From Bacillota bacterium (GTDB taxonomy: Bacteria > Bacillota > Clostridia > Tissierellales > Sedimentibacteraceae), in the NCBI GenBank assembly GCA_023386345.1, contig JAEWJT010000006.1, positions 1 to 64,000 of the forward strand: DNA of 64,000 bases, given 5' to 3'. Made by a program: the position numbers and the translations under genes. Shown here in pieces: positions 52,200 to 61,724 of the stretch. The notes below the pieces were generated by a model that worked only from the letters and a program-made list of their open reading frames with translations, was not told the DNA's origin and searched no databases. Each line of letters opens with the position of its first letter. Position 1 is the stretch's first letter.

Positions 52200-52706
52200 A
52201 TGAAAAGACTTTATTTGATGTTAATAGTGTTTATAAATTTAATATTGCAAGTTACCATATACAATTTTGTTAAAATTTATGATGTTGTGCCAAATATAGC
52301 ACTTATTCTTGTTGTATTGTTTTCACTTACAACAAATGAGTACATGGGTGGAATTATAGGACTATTTACAGGTCTTTTATATGATATTTTAATTATGGAT
52401 ATTGTAGGTATAAATACTCTAATCTATTTTATCGTCGGTGTTAGCTTAGGGCATTTTAGCGAAGAGATTAACAAAGAAAATAAATTATTATTTGTATTTA
52501 TAACAATGATAGCTAGTGTTTTTTATCATTTAGCTACAGCATTTATAATGTTTTTTTTACGTATGAATATAAGCAATATGCTTTTGATATTAGATAAAAT
52601 TATTGTACAAATAATATTAAACTCACTCTTATGTATTCCAGTTCTAATATTGGTAAATTATTTGCTTAAATTAGTAAATATCAAGCTTTTTAATAATAAG
52701 CTGTGA
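52200..52706 (+). CDS. mreD: rod-shape protein MreD
   Basis: 168 residues, five membrane helices, with VVPNIALILVVLFSL and MGGIIGLFTGLLYDIL, the conserved GLxxGLLxD stretch. Companion of MreC in the elongasome. 47 bases after mreC. Confidence 0.92.
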   Translation: MKRLYLMLIVFINLILQVTIYNFVKIYDVVPNIALILVVLFSLTTNEYMGGIIGLFTGLLYDILIMDIVGINTLIYFIVGVSLGHFSEEINKENKLLFVFITMIASVFYHLATAFIMFFLRMNISNMLLILDKIIVQIILNSLLCIPVLILVNYLLKLVNIKLFNNKL

Positions 52707-52749
52707 TATAAAGGAAGATATAAGACGGATTAAAAGGAATTAAAGATAA

Positions 52750-52822
52750 TGAAAGGATAGATACCGAACCCATGAATAACAGTAACATGGGATTTTATTA
52801 ATCGGTACATAGGCATATAAAA
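52750..52822 (+). promoter_or_regulatory. structured leader 3 (upstream of mrdA)
   Basis: GAAAGGATAGATACCGAA, hairpin CCCATG...CATGGG, ATTTTATTAA, TCGGTACATAGGCATA. TACCGA and TCGGTA close an outer stem around the hairpin. The ATG lies 19 bases after GGTAC. No usual ribosome binding site is seen. Confidence 0.55.
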
Positions 52823-55800
52823 ATGGGACTATTTAAGTTTTTTAAGAATAGGTTTAATATTTTATATATTATAATTTTGCTAATAATAACGATGCTATCC
52901 TTTAGATTGGCTACCTTAACCATTGTTGAGGGAAGTAAATACAGGGAAATTGCTGATGTAAAAAGAATTAGAGATATACCTATCAAATCACCAAGAGGAA
53001 AAATTTATGATCGAAATGGTGTAATTCTTGCTGATAATTTAACAAGTTTTACCGTTCAGCTATATAAAAGCAAGATAAAACCAGCTAATTTTAATGATAC
53101 CATATTTACCTTAACAAAAATTTTAGATGCTAATGGAGAAACTTTAATTGATGAATTTCCAATAGTTTTAGATAGTTTTGCTTTTAAGAAAAAAGCTGAT
53201 ACTGAAACTGAAAAAACTGAGGTTGGAGACGGAGAAGTATCTCCGCAAGATTCTTCTCAAAATAAAAACATTCTACTCTCACCTAATGAATATGTCATAC
53301 GACTTATTCGTGAAAAAAAACTAATTAGTGAGTGGTTAAATGGTGAAACACAGATATATGGAGAAAAATTTATCATTAAAGACAAGGTGTTGCAGTTCTT
53401 ACAAAGAGAATACAAGGATTTTCCTATAGAGTTTGTGGATGGTCAATTTAAATTTATAGATAATGCAGAAAAGTTTAAAGAATTTTTAGTAAATAATAAA
53501 ATTGATGAAAATATAAGTATAGATGCGTTAACTGAGTATTTGCTAGATACAGAAAATAGAATTTTTTTAAATTTATTTTCAAATTCTAAGATAAGAAGAT
53601 ATTCATATGAATTTTTAAATAGCAAAGGCTTGGCAAATGATATAGAGTTGATAGATTATAGCTTTATTCAAGATCAAAGATATGAGGCTTTGAAAGGTAG
53701 CTTGACTTTAGAGTATGAAGGAATTACTAAAGAATCAAATGCAAAAGAAGATTTCATATATCTTGTCAAACAGCATGCTTTTGATAATTTATTTAATTCT
53801 ATATACACTGAAAATAATAATAAAATAATTCCGGCTACAATTTTACTAGGTGCTTTGAAAGAAAAGTATGAAGATTTGCCAGTAGAGCTAAAGGAAGAAG
53901 ATGGGAAATTAATATACGAGTATTCACAATCGGACAATAGACAAAAATATTTTGATATGCTTAACCTTGACGAAACAACTTCTGCTTATGAATTGATTAA
54001 GACATTAACGCTGTTATATAATGCTGAAGTAGTAGATGAAATTATAGTAGAAAAAAGCATAGTTTATTATGCTCAGCAAGAGCTTTTAAACAGTGGTATT
54101 AACCCGAATATTTCTGTTGCAACTTGGGAGTATTCAGCTTTAAGAGATAAAAACAATTGGATAGAAAATAGTCAAAATGACATAAACATAAGTGCTAAAG
54201 AATTGTTTGAAAATTTAAAAAAAGAATTGTTTAAAGATTCGAAAGATGAAGTAAAACCAAAGTACAATGTTAATGATTATGAAGCAAGAAATATTTTAAT
54301 TGTTAAGGATAGAGTTGATAAGCAAAAATACTTATCTTATCACCCTATAGATATTTGCTATAATATCTCTGAAAAAACAGTAGCAATGATATCTGAAAGA
54401 AATCATGAACTTGGTGGTGTAAATGTAGAGATTGAGCCTATTAGATATTATCCAGAAAAGAAATTAGCTGCACATATCTTAGGATACTTAGGAAAGATAT
54501 CTCAAGATTATGAGAAGGAAGAATACCTAGTTAAACAAAAGGATAAGTATAGCTTAGACGACATAATCGGAAAAACTGGTGTTGAAGAAAAATTTGAAAA
54601 TTATCTTGCAGGACAAAAGGGTAAGAAAACTGTAGCGGTAAACAGTGTTGGAAATATGATTGAATCTGTTGCAGAACTAGCTCCCGTTCCGGGAGATGAT
54701 TTATATTTGACTATTGACAGCAGGTTGCAAAGAAAGACTGAAGAAGTGCTAGAAAAAGGCTTAAAGGGCATACAAACTGGCAAAGATTACCAAAGCGAGT
54801 GGGGGAACTATAAATATTTCCAAGGAGCTTTTAAAAATGCTACGTCTGGAGCTATGGTTGTTTTAGATGTTAAAAATGGTGAGACATTGGCACTTGCAAA
54901 TTTTCCAGCATATGACCTTAATTTGTTTGCAACTGGTATATCCACAGAGGATTGGAACAGCTTGTCAACTGAGTCAAGAGACCCATTAGCACCAAAACCT
55001 TTATGGAACACAGCACTGCAGACAGCAATACAGCCAGGTTCAACCTTTAAGATGGTAACAGCACTTGCTGCTCTTGAAAAAGGTATCAATCCTAATGCAC
55101 AGGTGTATTGTGCAGGTCATATGGAAATTGGAGAGAGAACATTCGGATGTTGGATATATAATATGTACCGTGGTGCTCATGGATATCAGAATTTATATCA
55201 GGCTTTACAACATTCATGTAACTTCTATTTCTATGTATCAATGCTTGGTAAAAATCCTGCATTTGGTGATCAAAAGCACGGAGTGAAGCTTGACTTTGAC
55301 GATGTTACTGCTATGGCAGCTAAGCTTGGTTTAAATGATAGAACAGGGATTGAAATTGATATACCAAGAGAAAAAGCTGTAGGAGTTCCAAATGTAGAAA
55401 ATAAAAAATCAAGTACAAGACTTTATTTGAGATTATTTTTAGAAGAAAATTTACAGTATTTTGTTAAAGACGACTATAAGATGAGCTCAGATGAATTAAA
55501 TAAAGCAATAAAAACTATTACAGATTGGGTAAATGAAGATCCTCAATTAACAAGGACAGAAATTTATAACAGGTTAAAAGACTTGAATTTTAACCCTGAT
55601 AAGACTCATAAATCAAAAGTTCCGCTTGTTGATCATATAAAATACACTTATATCAATCAAGCTACATGGAATGTAGGGGATAGTCTGAATCTATCGATAG
55701 GTCAGGGAGATAATGCCTATACACCTTTACAGATGGTTAATTATGTATCTATAATAGCAAATGGTGGATATAAAAACAATGTAACTGTTGTAGATAAAAT

Positions 55801-56200
55801 TGTAAAATACGGCGAATCTGAGCCTATACGACTTGAAAGAAGCTCTGAAAGAATTGAGCTTAATAATTATAAAAATCTTGAATATTTAAAAGAGGGAATG
55901 AGGCTTGTTGCACTTGACAGTACTGTGTTTAATTCCTTAGGATTTCAAATAGGTGCAAAAACAGGTACTGCTCAGAAGCAAGGTATAAATCCGGAAACTG
56001 GACAAAATTATGATGATTTTGGTTGGTACGTAGCATTTGCTCCATATGATGATCCGCAGATTGCAGTTGTTTGTGTATTGTTCCAAGGTGGAACAGGAAC
56101 TTATGCCTCACCTATGATAAGAGATGTCATAGCTGAATATTTTGTATTAAATGGACAAATGCAAAGACCTGGTGTTGAAACTGAGAAATCTAATCCTTAA
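52823..56200 (+). CDS. mrdA: penicillin-binding protein 2 (elongation transpeptidase), with large insertion
   Basis: 1125 residues, far longer than the usual 600-700. A membrane anchor (about 10-30), the conserved pedestal start SPRGKIYDRNGVILADN, then an unusual insertion of about 370 residues (about 112-485) before the pedestal resumes at VKDRVDKQKYL and IEPIRYYPEK. The transpeptidase domain has all motifs: S740-T-F-K743 (active serine), S798-C-N800 and K1046-T-G1048. It cross-links peptidoglycan for rod growth, with MreBCD. The inserted part is charged and helical, without cysteine clusters. Some clostridial PBP2 proteins also carry insertions. Confidence 0.95.
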   Translation: MGLFKFFKNRFNILYIIILLIITMLSFRLATLTIVEGSKYREIADVKRIRDIPIKSPRGKIYDRNGVILADNLTSFTVQLYKSKIKPANFNDTIFTLTKILDANGETLIDEFPIVLDSFAFKKKADTETEKTEVGDGEVSPQDSSQNKNILLSPNEYVIRLIREKKLISEWLNGETQIYGEKFIIKDKVLQFLQREYKDFPIEFVDGQFKFIDNAEKFKEFLVNNKIDENISIDALTEYLLDTENRIFLNLFSNSKIRRYSYEFLNSKGLANDIELIDYSFIQDQRYEALKGSLTLEYEGITKESNAKEDFIYLVKQHAFDNLFNSIYTENNNKIIPATILLGALKEKYEDLPVELKEEDGKLIYEYSQSDNRQKYFDMLNLDETTSAYELIKTLTLLYNAEVVDEIIVEKSIVYYAQQELLNSGINPNISVATWEYSALRDKNNWIENSQNDINISAKELFENLKKELFKDSKDEVKPKYNVNDYEARNILIVKDRVDKQKYLSYHPIDICYNISEKTVAMISERNHELGGVNVEIEPIRYYPEKKLAAHILGYLGKISQDYEKEEYLVKQKDKYSLDDIIGKTGVEEKFENYLAGQKGKKTVAVNSVGNMIESVAELAPVPGDDLYLTIDSRLQRKTEEVLEKGLKGIQTGKDYQSEWGNYKYFQGAFKNATSGAMVVLDVKNGETLALANFPAYDLNLFATGISTEDWNSLSTESRDPLAPKPLWNTALQTAIQPGSTFKMVTALAALEKGINPNAQVYCAGHMEIGERTFGCWIYNMYRGAHGYQNLYQALQHSCNFYFYVSMLGKNPAFGDQKHGVKLDFDDVTAMAAKLGLNDRTGIEIDIPREKAVGVPNVENKKSSTRLYLRLFLEENLQYFVKDDYKMSSDELNKAIKTITDWVNEDPQLTRTEIYNRLKDLNFNPDKTHKSKVPLVDHIKYTYINQATWNVGDSLNLSIGQGDNAYTPLQMVNYVSIIANGGYKNNVTVVDKIVKYGESEPIRLERSSERIELNNYKNLEYLKEGMRLVALDSTVFNSLGFQIGAKTGTAQKQGINPETGQNYDDFGWYVAFAPYDDPQIAVVCVLFQGGTGTYASPMIRDVIAEYFVLNGQMQRPGVETEKSNP

Positions 56201-56286
56201 TTAAAAATGATATTAAAAATAAAACTTTAGGGCAGGAGCCTTGCTCCTCCCGTTTGAAGATAAAATTTTTTAGAGAGGAAAATATT

Positions 56287-56991
56287 ATGAGCAATAAAAT
56301 TATAGTAACATCTGAAAAAGATCGTATTGGAAAAAGCTTGTACAGTGTTAAAATTGCTTTGGAATTATCTAAAGCAAATAAAAAAGTTGTTGTAGTTGAA
56401 TTTTCTGAAAGAAATAAGAGTATATCCGAATATTTAGAATTAGAAGAACAAATTATCTATGATTTAAAGGATGCTTTAGATGGAGTTTGCAGCATAGACC
56501 AGGCAATTATAAACATCGCTGAAAAGGTAGACCTTTTACCGACTCCAAGACTTAAAGAGAAACTAAGTGATATAGAACTGAGCTATTTTGATAAGTTGAT
56601 ATCAGAGCTTGAAAGGTATTATGACTATATTATCTTAGAGGTGTCTAAGCTTAGTAAGGCATATTATATTAATTTAAAAAATATTAACTCTGCAATAATC
56701 TTAAATGATAATGAGTTTTCATCCTTAGCTCAGATTAATGATGATTTCATTTTAACATCTGAAAATTCTGTTAAAAATAAGTTTATAATAGTAAATAAAT
56801 ATAATACCAGCAGAGCTAAAAAGAATGAAGCCTTAAATATCAAAGACTATACTAAAATTTTTCCAAAGCCAATAACTTCATTTGTAAAATATGATGATAG
56901 ATACGACGGTTTAAAAAGTGACTATTTTTTAAATCAAAGCTATGATGAGTTATGTAGAACCATAGAAGATATAGCACAAAAAGTTCGTTAA
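56287..56991 (+). CDS. MinD/ParA-like protein with degenerate nucleotide-binding motifs
   Basis: 234 residues from ATG 56287 (AGAGAGGAAAATATT before). The start VTSEKDRIGKSLYSVKIALE corresponds to the deviant Walker A KGGxGK(T/S) with both glycines lost (EKDRIGKS), and strand 2 reads VVVVEFSERNKS in place of a D-x-D type. ParA topology is kept (VDLLPTPRL, YDYIILEVS). MinC, MinE and a normal MinD that often sit here in clostridia are absent, so this may be a remodelled septum-site or polar protein, possibly no longer an ATPase. Confidence 0.75.
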   Translation: MSNKIIVTSEKDRIGKSLYSVKIALELSKANKKVVVVEFSERNKSISEYLELEEQIIYDLKDALDGVCSIDQAIINIAEKVDLLPTPRLKEKLSDIELSYFDKLISELERYYDYIILEVSKLSKAYYINLKNINSAIILNDNEFSSLAQINDDFILTSENSVKNKFIIVNKYNTSRAKKNEALNIKDYTKIFPKPITSFVKYDDRYDGLKSDYFLNQSYDELCRTIEDIAQKVR

Positions 56992-57072
56992 AAATTCTTT
57001 GAGACAGCCCCATTATTTTGTTGTAATAAAGCCATAAACATTTTAATACAATATAAAAAGGGGTGTGTCTAT

Positions 57073-57702
57073 TTGAATAAAATATTTAAGAAAAGAATAG
57101 GTATTAAAAGAAAAGAAAATCTTAATAAGGCTTTATTAATACAAGTAATATTTAGCATAGTTTTAGTTGTAGCAGTTATAGTGACTAAGCATTTTGGAAA
57201 TAGTCAAACAGATTCATATTTGAATATGGTTAAAGAAAAGCTTGGCACAACTTTCGATATTAAGCAAACAGCTAGTGGCATTAGTTCGATTTTTTCTAAT
57301 TTTTCTAAAAAGCTCGGCTTAGACTTTTTAAGTGCTTCTGATTATGCAGCTCCTGTAAGCGGTAAAATACTGAACGAATATGGTGGAAGCGATACAGAAG
57401 AAGATTCATACAATCATGGCATAGACATAGTATCTAATATGGAAGCTGTAAAATCTATATCCTATGGAGAGGTTGTTTCTGTAGGGAAAAATAGTAAATT
57501 ATCAAATTATATTGTAGTTGAAAGCGGCAGCAAGACAATAATATATGCAAGGTTTGAAGAGGTGTTTGTTTCTAAGGGCGATGAGATTAAATTAGGTGAA
57601 ATAATAGGAAAACTTAATAATGAAAATAAACTTTTGCATCTTGAAATATGGGAAAATGGCAACTCAATAGACCCTTCAAGACTATTTAAGATTAGTGAAT
57701 AA
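57073..57702 (+). CDS. spoIVFA: SpoIVFA-like M23-domain membrane protein
   Basis: 209 residues with a TTG start after AAGGGGTG. One membrane helix (about 22-40), then a LytM/M23 fold: NHGIDIVS in the first metal site and LLHLEIWENG in the second, where the usual H-x-H has lost its first His. This degenerate form is characteristic of SpoIVFA, the regulator that holds the sigma-K processing protease in check at the outer forespore membrane. Directly followed by a site-2 protease gene, as expected. Confidence 0.82.
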   Translation: MNKIFKKRIGIKRKENLNKALLIQVIFSIVLVVAVIVTKHFGNSQTDSYLNMVKEKLGTTFDIKQTASGISSIFSNFSKKLGLDFLSASDYAAPVSGKILNEYGGSDTEEDSYNHGIDIVSNMEAVKSISYGEVVSVGKNSKLSNYIVVESGSKTIIYARFEEVFVSKGDEIKLGEIIGKLNNENKLLHLEIWENGNSIDPSRLFKISE

Positions 57703-57752
57703 TACTATTCTCTATTTGCAAAGCTTATTGAGATTAGTATATTAAATATAAA

Positions 57753-58280
57753 TTGAATCTAAAAAATCTATTGATTTTGTATATATCATTAATGCTTCAT
57801 GAAATTGGACATTTTATTGCCGCCTTTATAATTCATGCAAAAGTAATTAAGTTTCGCATAAGCTTGTTTGGAATCAATATGCAAATAAATACTAATGACT
57901 TGTCCTTGAATAAAAAACTAGCTTTATTTTTTTCAGGACCATGTGTAAATTTATTGATTATGGTCTATTTTTATAATATATTTTACGATATTGCATACAT
58001 CAATATTTTTCTGTCTCTTATAAATTTACTGCCCATAATACCTTTAGACGGAGGAAATGTACTTAAATCAGTATTAGAACAGTATGTGAAAAGAAAATAC
58101 GTATATAAGATAACATTAACAGTCAATATCATATTTTTGATAATTGTAGCTTATTGCTTTTATTTAAGTTTTAGTGTCATATATTTAGCCATATCATTTA
58201 TGGCATTGAAAGGCATACTACATGAAAAGAATTTGATATTAGAAGAAAAGTTGAAGAATACTTATAGAAAATTTATTTAA
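57753..58280 (+). CDS. spoIVFB: SpoIVFB-like intramembrane metalloprotease (M50)
   Basis: 175 residues, six membrane helices. H-E-I-G-H in LMLHEIGHF and N-L-L-P-I-I-P-L-D-G-G supply the zinc ligands of site-2 proteases. SpoIVFB cleaves pro-sigma-K in the mother cell. The likely start is TTG 57753, without a strong ribosome binding site; translation may be coupled to spoIVFA. Shorter than the 288-residue Bacillus protein, lacking its C-terminal CBS domain. Confidence 0.85.
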   Translation: MNLKNLLILYISLMLHEIGHFIAAFIIHAKVIKFRISLFGINMQINTNDLSLNKKLALFFSGPCVNLLIMVYFYNIFYDIAYINIFLSLINLLPIIPLDGGNVLKSVLEQYVKRKYVYKITLTVNIIFLIIVAYCFYLSFSVIYLAISFMALKGILHEKNLILEEKLKNTYRKFI

Positions 58281-58291
58281 TAGGTAAGAAA

Positions 58292-59404
58292 ATGAAAAAC
58301 AAAATTAAAGAAATTGCAAAATATTTAGGGATTGATAGAATTGCTTTTACAAATACAACAAAATACGATGACTTGCTGGAAGTATTAAATTATAGAATAA
58401 AAAATAATTATAATAGCGAATTTGAAGAGAAGGATTTAGCAAAACGATTAGATGCTTCATTTTTAATGCCAAACTGCAAAACTATAATTACAGTTATGAT
58501 TCCGTATGGCAAGGGCTATAAAATACCAATAAAAGATAGTATGGGAAACCTTAGTGTGTCTTCCTTTGGCAGGGATTACCACAAGGCTTTACACGAAAAG
58601 CTTGAAGAATTAGCTTTAGCATTAAAGAAAGATTTTGAATTTAATTATAAAATATGTGTTGATAACACTCCTTTAAATGATAGAGCAATTTGCCTTAAGT
58701 CAGGGCTTGGGTATGTAGGAAAAAACTGTATGCTGATAGATGATGAATTTGGTTCTTTTGTTTTTTTAGGCTCTATTTTGACTGATTTAGAAATTTTAGA
58801 TACCTTGAATTCAAATTCTAACACTATTGAAGCAAATGTTAATTCCTATAAATGTGGAAATTGCAACATTTGTATAAACAAATGCCCAAATAATGCGATA
58901 ATGAATAACAATATAATAAATACTAAAAAATGTGTTTCTTATTTAACTCAAACTAAAGAATATATACCGATTGAATATAGAAAAGCTATGGGAAATCAGA
59001 TATATGGATGTGATATGTGTCAAATTAGCTGTCCAAAAAATTATAAAATTTTAAACCAAGTTTCTGAAGAAAATTATGATAGTCTTTTAGTAAATTTAGA
59101 GGAGCTTTTCAAAATTTCAAACAGAGAATTTAATTTAAAATATGGGAATATTGCAGGAAGTTGGAGAGGAAAAAATATTTGGAAAAGAAACGCTATTATT
59201 GCATGTGCAAATATGGAGCTTAATAGTTTCTATGATTTGATAAAAAATGAGATATATGGGAATTCTGAAATGTTTAAGACTTATGCTTCTTGGGCTTTGC
59301 TAAAATTAAATGTACAAAAAAGTAAAGATTTGATATATAATAGAATTAAATATGAAAGCGAATCTATAGTGAATGAATACGTAAATCTTTTGCAAAATTA
59401 CTAA
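58292..59404 (+). CDS. queG: epoxyqueuosine reductase
   Basis: 370 residues. QueG uses cobalamin and two [4Fe-4S] clusters to reduce epoxyqueuosine to queuosine in tRNA. Seen: CGNCNICINKCPNNAI and CDMCQISCPKN (the cluster ligands, with an additional Cys C-V-S-Y) and a C-terminal HEAT-like stretch WKRNAIIACANM. AGGTAAG precedes the ATG, 11 bases after spoIVFB. Confidence 0.95.
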   Translation: MKNKIKEIAKYLGIDRIAFTNTTKYDDLLEVLNYRIKNNYNSEFEEKDLAKRLDASFLMPNCKTIITVMIPYGKGYKIPIKDSMGNLSVSSFGRDYHKALHEKLEELALALKKDFEFNYKICVDNTPLNDRAICLKSGLGYVGKNCMLIDDEFGSFVFLGSILTDLEILDTLNSNSNTIEANVNSYKCGNCNICINKCPNNAIMNNNIINTKKCVSYLTQTKEYIPIEYRKAMGNQIYGCDMCQISCPKNYKILNQVSEENYDSLLVNLEELFKISNREFNLKYGNIAGSWRGKNIWKRNAIIACANMELNSFYDLIKNEIYGNSEMFKTYASWALLKLNVQKSKDLIYNRIKYESESIVNEYVNLLQNY

Positions 59405-59489
59405 GATATTAAGGTTTAAGTTTCAAAGTATAGATGAAAATAGGTGAGTCATATATAGACACTCCTAAAAAGACATGAGGGTTAAAACT

Positions 59490-60122
59490 ATGAATAAAGC
59501 ACAAAAAATATACTTTAAATTAAAAGAAGAATATACTGATGCAAAGTGTGCACTTGATTATCAGACGCCCTTTCAGCTATTGGTTTCAACTGTTTTAAGT
59601 GCTCAAGCAACAGATAAAAGCGTTAATGCAGTCACAGAAGAATTGTATATAGACTATCCTGATTTAGAAGCATTTTCAAAATTAAGCATGAAAGAAATTG
59701 AAGAAAAGATCAAAAAAATTGGATTGTATAAAAATAAAGCAAAAAGTATATATAATTTATGCAGAGAGTTAAAAGACTTGTATGATGGACAAGTTCCTAA
59801 AACAATGGACGAGCTTGTAGTATTGTCAGGAGTTGGAAGAAAAACTGCAAGTGTTGTATTGGCAGAGGCCTTTAAAATTCCTGCATTCCCAGTAGATACT
59901 CATGTTTTTAGAGTAAGTCATAGATTAGGACTTGCAAAATCATCAACAGCGGACAAGGTATCCGATGAGTTGATGAAAAAGCTTCCTAAAAAATATTGGA
60001 TAGATTCTCACCATCTATTTATAACACATGGCAGAAGAATATGCTCATCACGAAGTCCAAAATGTGATGAATGTGTCTTAAATGACTTATGTGAATATAA
60101 TATTAAACAAGGAAAGGAATAA
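59490..60122 (+). CDS. nth: endonuclease III
   Basis: 210 residues from ATG 59490 (GAGGG 8 bases before). HhH-GPD glycosylase/AP lyase: the catalytic Lys lies in LSGVGRKTASVVLAEA (helix-hairpin-helix), the Asp in PVDTHVFRVSHRLG, and the C-terminal cluster loop C-x6-C-x2-C-x5-C (CSSRSPKCDECVLNDLC). It removes oxidised pyrimidines. Confidence 0.97.
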   Translation: MNKAQKIYFKLKEEYTDAKCALDYQTPFQLLVSTVLSAQATDKSVNAVTEELYIDYPDLEAFSKLSMKEIEEKIKKIGLYKNKAKSIYNLCRELKDLYDGQVPKTMDELVVLSGVGRKTASVVLAEAFKIPAFPVDTHVFRVSHRLGLAKSSTADKVSDELMKKLPKKYWIDSHHLFITHGRRICSSRSPKCDECVLNDLCEYNIKQGKE

Positions 60123-60129
60123 AATTATT

Positions 60130-60666
60130 ATGTCAACTGTATATTATGAAAATATAAATGCAAAGAATTTTAAGCTGCTCCTTGCATATACAAAGGATAA
60201 TGTTTTAAAACTACATTTTAATACAGAGCCTTCATCTGAAAAGTACTTTTTAAATTCATTATATCATAATTTTAGAGATGTAAAAAAGAGCGAGCTAAGG
60301 AACAATTTTGCATTAACAATTGAGGAATATTTGAATGGAAAATCAAAGGACTTAAATTTACCAGTACAACTTACAGGAACAGAGTTTAACAAGCGAGTTT
60401 GGACAGAAATGATGAAAATTCCATATGGTGAGTTGAGAAGTTATAGAGACGTTGCAAAGGCTGTTGGAAGTGAAAAGGCTTCAAGGGCAGTAGGTAATGC
60501 AAACAATAGAAATAACATAGTTTTAATAGTTCCTTGCCATAGAGTAATAGGAAGCAACAACAATTTAGTTGGTTTTGCTCCAGGACTTGAGTACAAAGTT
60601 GAGCTGTTGGAAATGGAAGGACACAAGATAATAAAAAAACAAAATTCATTTTTTGTGGATAGATAA
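60130..60666 (+). CDS. ogt: methylated-DNA--protein-cysteine methyltransferase
   Basis: 178 residues from ATG 60130, preceded by AAGGAAAGGA. The suicide alkyl acceptor is in the IVPCHRVIGSNN motif, followed by LVGFAPGLEYKVELLEMEG; KIPYGELRSYRDVA is the HTH region. It removes methyl from O6-methylguanine. Upstream ATG codons lie inside nth and are less likely. Together with nth it makes a small DNA repair pair. Confidence 0.95.
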   Translation: MSTVYYENINAKNFKLLLAYTKDNVLKLHFNTEPSSEKYFLNSLYHNFRDVKKSELRNNFALTIEEYLNGKSKDLNLPVQLTGTEFNKRVWTEMMKIPYGELRSYRDVAKAVGSEKASRAVGNANNRNNIVLIVPCHRVIGSNNNLVGFAPGLEYKVELLEMEGHKIIKKQNSFFVDR

Positions 60667-60758
60667 GTAGAAAGGAATAGTTATTATTCATGGTTATTTT
60701 TTATTGAATTATTTTTTATAAATTTTAAATGAGCTATGAATGTTAATAGGAAAATATA

Positions 60759-61229
60759 ATGTCAATAAATATAGTGTTATTTGAGCCAGAGATTCCTCAA
60801 AACACAGGAAATATAGCAAGAAGCTGTGCGGCTACAGGCTCGAAACTTCATTTAATTAAGCCTCTTGGATTTTCTATAAGTGACAAACAGCTTAAAAGAG
60901 CAGGGCTTGATTACTGGAATTTAGTGGATATAAGCTATTATGAGGATTTAGATGAGTTTTTAAATATTAATGGTAAAAAGGAAATTTTTCTATCAACTAC
61001 AAAAGCAAGCAAATTTTATTCAGAGGTAAAGTACTCAGATGATTGCTTTATAATATTTGGAAAAGAAACAAAAGGACTTCCAGAAGGCTTACATAATCTA
61101 TATCATGAAAACAGAATAAAAATTCCAATGATAGCAAATGAACACGCAAGGTCATTGAATTTGTCAAATTCAGTAAATATAGTCTTATATGAGGCTTTAA
61201 GACAAAATAAGTTTTTTGATTTGATTTAA
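60759..61229 (+). CDS. trmL: tRNA (cytidine/uridine-34-2'-O)-methyltransferase
   Basis: 156 residues, SPOUT family. FEPEIPQNTGNIARSCAATG at the start, FGKETKGLPEGL and IPMIANEHARSLNLSNSVNI at the end form the trefoil knot typical of TrmL (YibK). It methylates the wobble ribose of tRNA-Leu species. Poor ribosome binding site before the ATG. Confidence 0.95.
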   Translation: MSINIVLFEPEIPQNTGNIARSCAATGSKLHLIKPLGFSISDKQLKRAGLDYWNLVDISYYEDLDEFLNINGKKEIFLSTTKASKFYSEVKYSDDCFIIFGKETKGLPEGLHNLYHENRIKIPMIANEHARSLNLSNSVNIVLYEALRQNKFFDLI

Positions 61230-61386
61230 AAATATGATTATTTTATATGATATGAATAAGAATAATGGTTGTAAATGCTAGATAATAGAAGCTAGTATAT
61301 TTATTCTTGTATTATTTTAATAAACTAAAATATATAAAACATTTATTTATTTAATGTTAAAACTATAAAAATAATTATAAAAAGAC

Positions 61387-61415
61387 TTGCAAAGTATGAC
61401 AAAATTTTATATAAT
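61387..61415 (+). promoter_or_regulatory. sigma-A-type promoter of the grd operon
   Basis: TTGCAA (61387-61392), 17-base spacer, TATAAT (61410-61415). Transcription would begin near 61422, just before the riboswitch. Confidence 0.75.
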
Positions 61416-61439
61416 AGACACACAATTAAATAGAAAAGT

Positions 61440-61680
61440 TTTGGATGAAGTTTGCGGGAGAGACCAACATGTGGAAAAGTTTGGGAATGTGAATTTTTTC
61501 ACTATCGCATAAAATCTTTAGTAATAAAGACTTTTGCATGGGCGCCGAAGGATTAAGTCGTGTCAATTGCCATTGACATGGAGATGATCTCAGGCAAAAG
61601 GACCGTAGGCGGACAACACTCTGGAAAGCGTAGCACCGAAGGAGCAATTTTTGAAAAATCAAAGAGAAACTCTCAGGTTA
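61440..61680 (+). ncRNA. tandem glycine riboswitch
   Basis: First aptamer: GCGGGAGAGACC (from 61454), ...GGCGCCGAAGGA..., TCTCAGGCAAAAGGACCG. Second aptamer: GGACAACACTCTGGAAAGC, GCACCGAAGGAGCAA, AACTCTCAGGTT. These are the paired glycine-binding domains of the gcvT class, linked by about 10 bases. With the terminator after it, it should turn on grdX-grdE-grdB when glycine is high. Confidence 0.96.
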
Positions 61681-61682
61681 AT

Positions 61683-61724
61683 AACAGAGCAAAAAGGCAT
61701 AAAGCTTTTTTGTTCTGTTTTTTT
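61683..61724 (+). terminator. intrinsic terminator of the glycine riboswitch
   Basis: AACAGAGCAAAAA pairs with TTTTTTGTTCTGTT (with an inner AAAGC loop), then T7. It is the expression platform that glycine binding should prevent. Confidence 0.88.

Noticed and set aside
56222..56252. GGAGC-CTT-GCTCC hairpin between mrdA and the MinD-like gene
   Set aside because: No T run follows, so it is not called a terminator.
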